Below are positions 4,271 through 5,192 of a stretch of 5,192 nt of DNA, piece by piece. The notes below the pieces were generated by a model that saw only the letters and a program-made list of their open reading frames with translations, was not told where the DNA came from and ran no database searches. Position 1 is the first letter of the stretch. The number at the start of each line of letters is the position of its first letter. The stretch lies in contig DASQVO010000342.1 of NCBI GenBank assembly GCA_035640715.1, forward strand, positions 1 to 5,192, in the 5' to 3' direction. Source of the stretch: DASQVO01 sp035640715. Lineage in GTDB: Bacteria > Actinomycetota > Actinomycetes > Streptosporangiales > Streptosporangiaceae. The translations under genes were made by a program, and so were the position numbers.

Positions 4271-5192
4271 TGGCCGGCACCACGACGTGCTGCCCAGCGG
4301 TCAGTCCCGTTCCGGTGACCTGGACCAGCCCGGCGGCGTCATCGAAGATTCCCACCTGCACCGGGACCAGGTGACGGGTGCCGCCCGCACCGGTCACCTC
4401 CACCGCGTAGCCGCCGGAGGACTGGGCCAGCAGCGCGCTCACCGGCACCACCAGCGCGTTATGCACGGTGACAGTGGCGATCTCTACCGTTACCGGCGCC
4501 TGGTCCAGCCTCCCGGCCGCCTTCGGGCGGGTGAGGGTGACCGTGGCCGGGATCGTCGCCGAGCTGCCCGACCCGGTGGCGACCGTGCCGACCGAGGAGA
4601 TCACGCCGGGGGCGTTGGCCCCGCCCGGCAGCGTGACCGTCACCGCATCCCCGGCCTTGACCTCGCTTTGCTGGGAGGCATTCAGGCTGATGGTCACCAC
4701 ATGCCGGGTCGAGGTCGCCGCCAGGACCGGCCCGGCCGCTGGGCCGCCCAGGCTCGCCGAAACGGAGGTGACCCGGACTGCTGACGGCTCGAACACCACC
4801 GACCCCAGCGTCAGCAACCCCGGCGGGCTGGTGATCCCCAGCGCGGACTGCAGCTGCTGCAGCGCGTACTTGGTCTCCCAGGAGAAGTAGTCCCAGCCCA
4901 GTGCGCTGATATCCGTACTGTTCGCATAGCCCATATCCACCAGGTCATGGTTGAGCTGGGCCACGTCCTCACCAGTGGCGCCCTCCGCCAGCTTCCGCCA
5001 CGCCGGGACCGTGCCATACAGCAAGATCACCGGGATGCCGTTATCAACCCGGTACAGCGCCTGCCCCTGCTTGATCACCTGCCCCGGCGACGGCAGCCAC
5101 GTCAGCGTCCCGCTGCCCTTCCCGGTCACCGTGTAGGAGCCCGCATACCCCAGCGTCGCGTTCACGCTCGTCTGCGACGACAGGTCCTGCTG
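4266..5192 (-). CDS. Exporter adaptor (MacA/HlyD-like) with peptidoglycan-binding domain, 5' partial
   Basis: The periplasmic-adaptor-like subunit that partners the ATPase and permease. The frame is open to the right edge (first visible residues QQDLSSQTSV), so the N-terminal membrane anchor or signal lies outside; 308 residues are visible. A GTG at 5165 is not the real start, because the sequence before it is already family-like. Visible residues about 16-55 form a biotinyl-lipoyl-like half (GSYTVTGKGSGTLTWLP, then PGQVIKQGQALYRVDN). About 70-140 is a PG_binding_1-type domain (EGATGEDVAQLNHDLVDMGY, then the YFSWETKYALQQLQSALG helix). From about 150 the chain is beta-rich (TRHVVTISLNASQQSEVKAGDAVTV), as in HlyD/RND adaptor barrels, and ends in a membrane-proximal-type beta domain (ALVVPVSALLAQ). 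Actinobacteria lack an outer-membrane channel of the TolC type, so the wall-binding domain probably anchors the complex at the cell wall. It is the first visible gene of the operon, and its stop overlaps an ATG in the linker. Confidence 0.9.
   Translation of the reverse strand, partial: QQDLSSQTSVNATLGYAGSYTVTGKGSGTLTWLPSPGQVIKQGQALYRVDNGIPVILLYGTVPAWRKLAEGATGEDVAQLNHDLVDMGYANSTDISALGWDYFSWETKYALQQLQSALGITSPPGLLTLGSVVFEPSAVRVTSVSASLGGPAAGPVLAATSTRHVVTISLNASQQSEVKAGDAVTVTLPGGANAPGVISSVGTVATGSGSSATIPATVTLTRPKAAGRLDQAPVTVEIATVTVHNALVVPVSALLAQSSGGYAVEVTGAGGTRHLVPVQVGIFDDAAGLVQVTGTGLTAGQHVVVPAT

Noticed and set aside
3379..4374. 331-codon plus-strand frame opposite the ATPase
   Set aside because: Ser/Arg/Pro-rich antisense shadow. 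The minus-strand frame has all ABC ATPase motifs.

Overview
The window is very GC-rich, with codon third positions dominated by G and C. Its gene families (an RpiR-type regulator, a peptidoglycan-binding-domain export adaptor, a MacB-type permease) are typical of actinomycetes. I therefore read it as chromosomal DNA of a high-GC actinobacterium; the sequence alone does not support a genus.

Layout, left to right. (1) 1-705, minus strand: a VIT1/CCC1-family metal transporter gene. It carries an extra G in a six-G run, which shifts the frame in the middle of the protein, and its stop lies just off the left edge. (2) 706-841: a short divergent intergenic region with a hairpin and a plausible promoter for the next gene. 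An inverted repeat sits between that promoter's -35 and -10 boxes, and the -10 placement implies a leaderless transcript. (3) 842-1741, plus strand: an RpiR/MurR-family regulator (N-terminal HTH, C-terminal SIS domain). (4) 1742-1836: a convergent intergenic region with a candidate hairpin terminator for each side. (5) 1837-5192, minus strand: an export operon read right to left, consisting of an adaptor (5' end beyond the right edge), a MacB/LolD-type ATPase and a MacB/FtsX-type permease. Together these form a MacAB-like ABC export machine of the kind monoderm actinobacteria use for export of peptides, lipids or drugs. No substrate can be read from the sequence.

Two places in the operon are unusual. 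Between adaptor and ATPase lies a 147-bp linker of imperfect repeats rich in the hexamer GAGCGA. It can be read as a 54-codon open frame that starts on the adaptor stop (ATGA overlap) and ends inside the ATPase start. Between ATPase and permease lie about 254 bp that look like the decayed right end of an IS200/IS605-type (TnpB) transposon. They contain a TnpB-like C-terminal tail on the plus strand and two hairpins with the same TTCA loop and AGGA flank. The element's border appears to supply the ATPase stop codon, and its other side reaches to within 2 nt of the permease start, which has no visible Shine-Dalgarno. A perfect 13-bp GC stem lies in the last codons of the ATPase gene. The ATPase itself has arginine where the H-switch histidine is expected.

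I see no CRISPR array, tRNA, rRNA or new defence system. The best leads are the transposon relic inside the export operon, the H-switch substitution, the repeat-built coupling linker and the frameshifted VIT gene.
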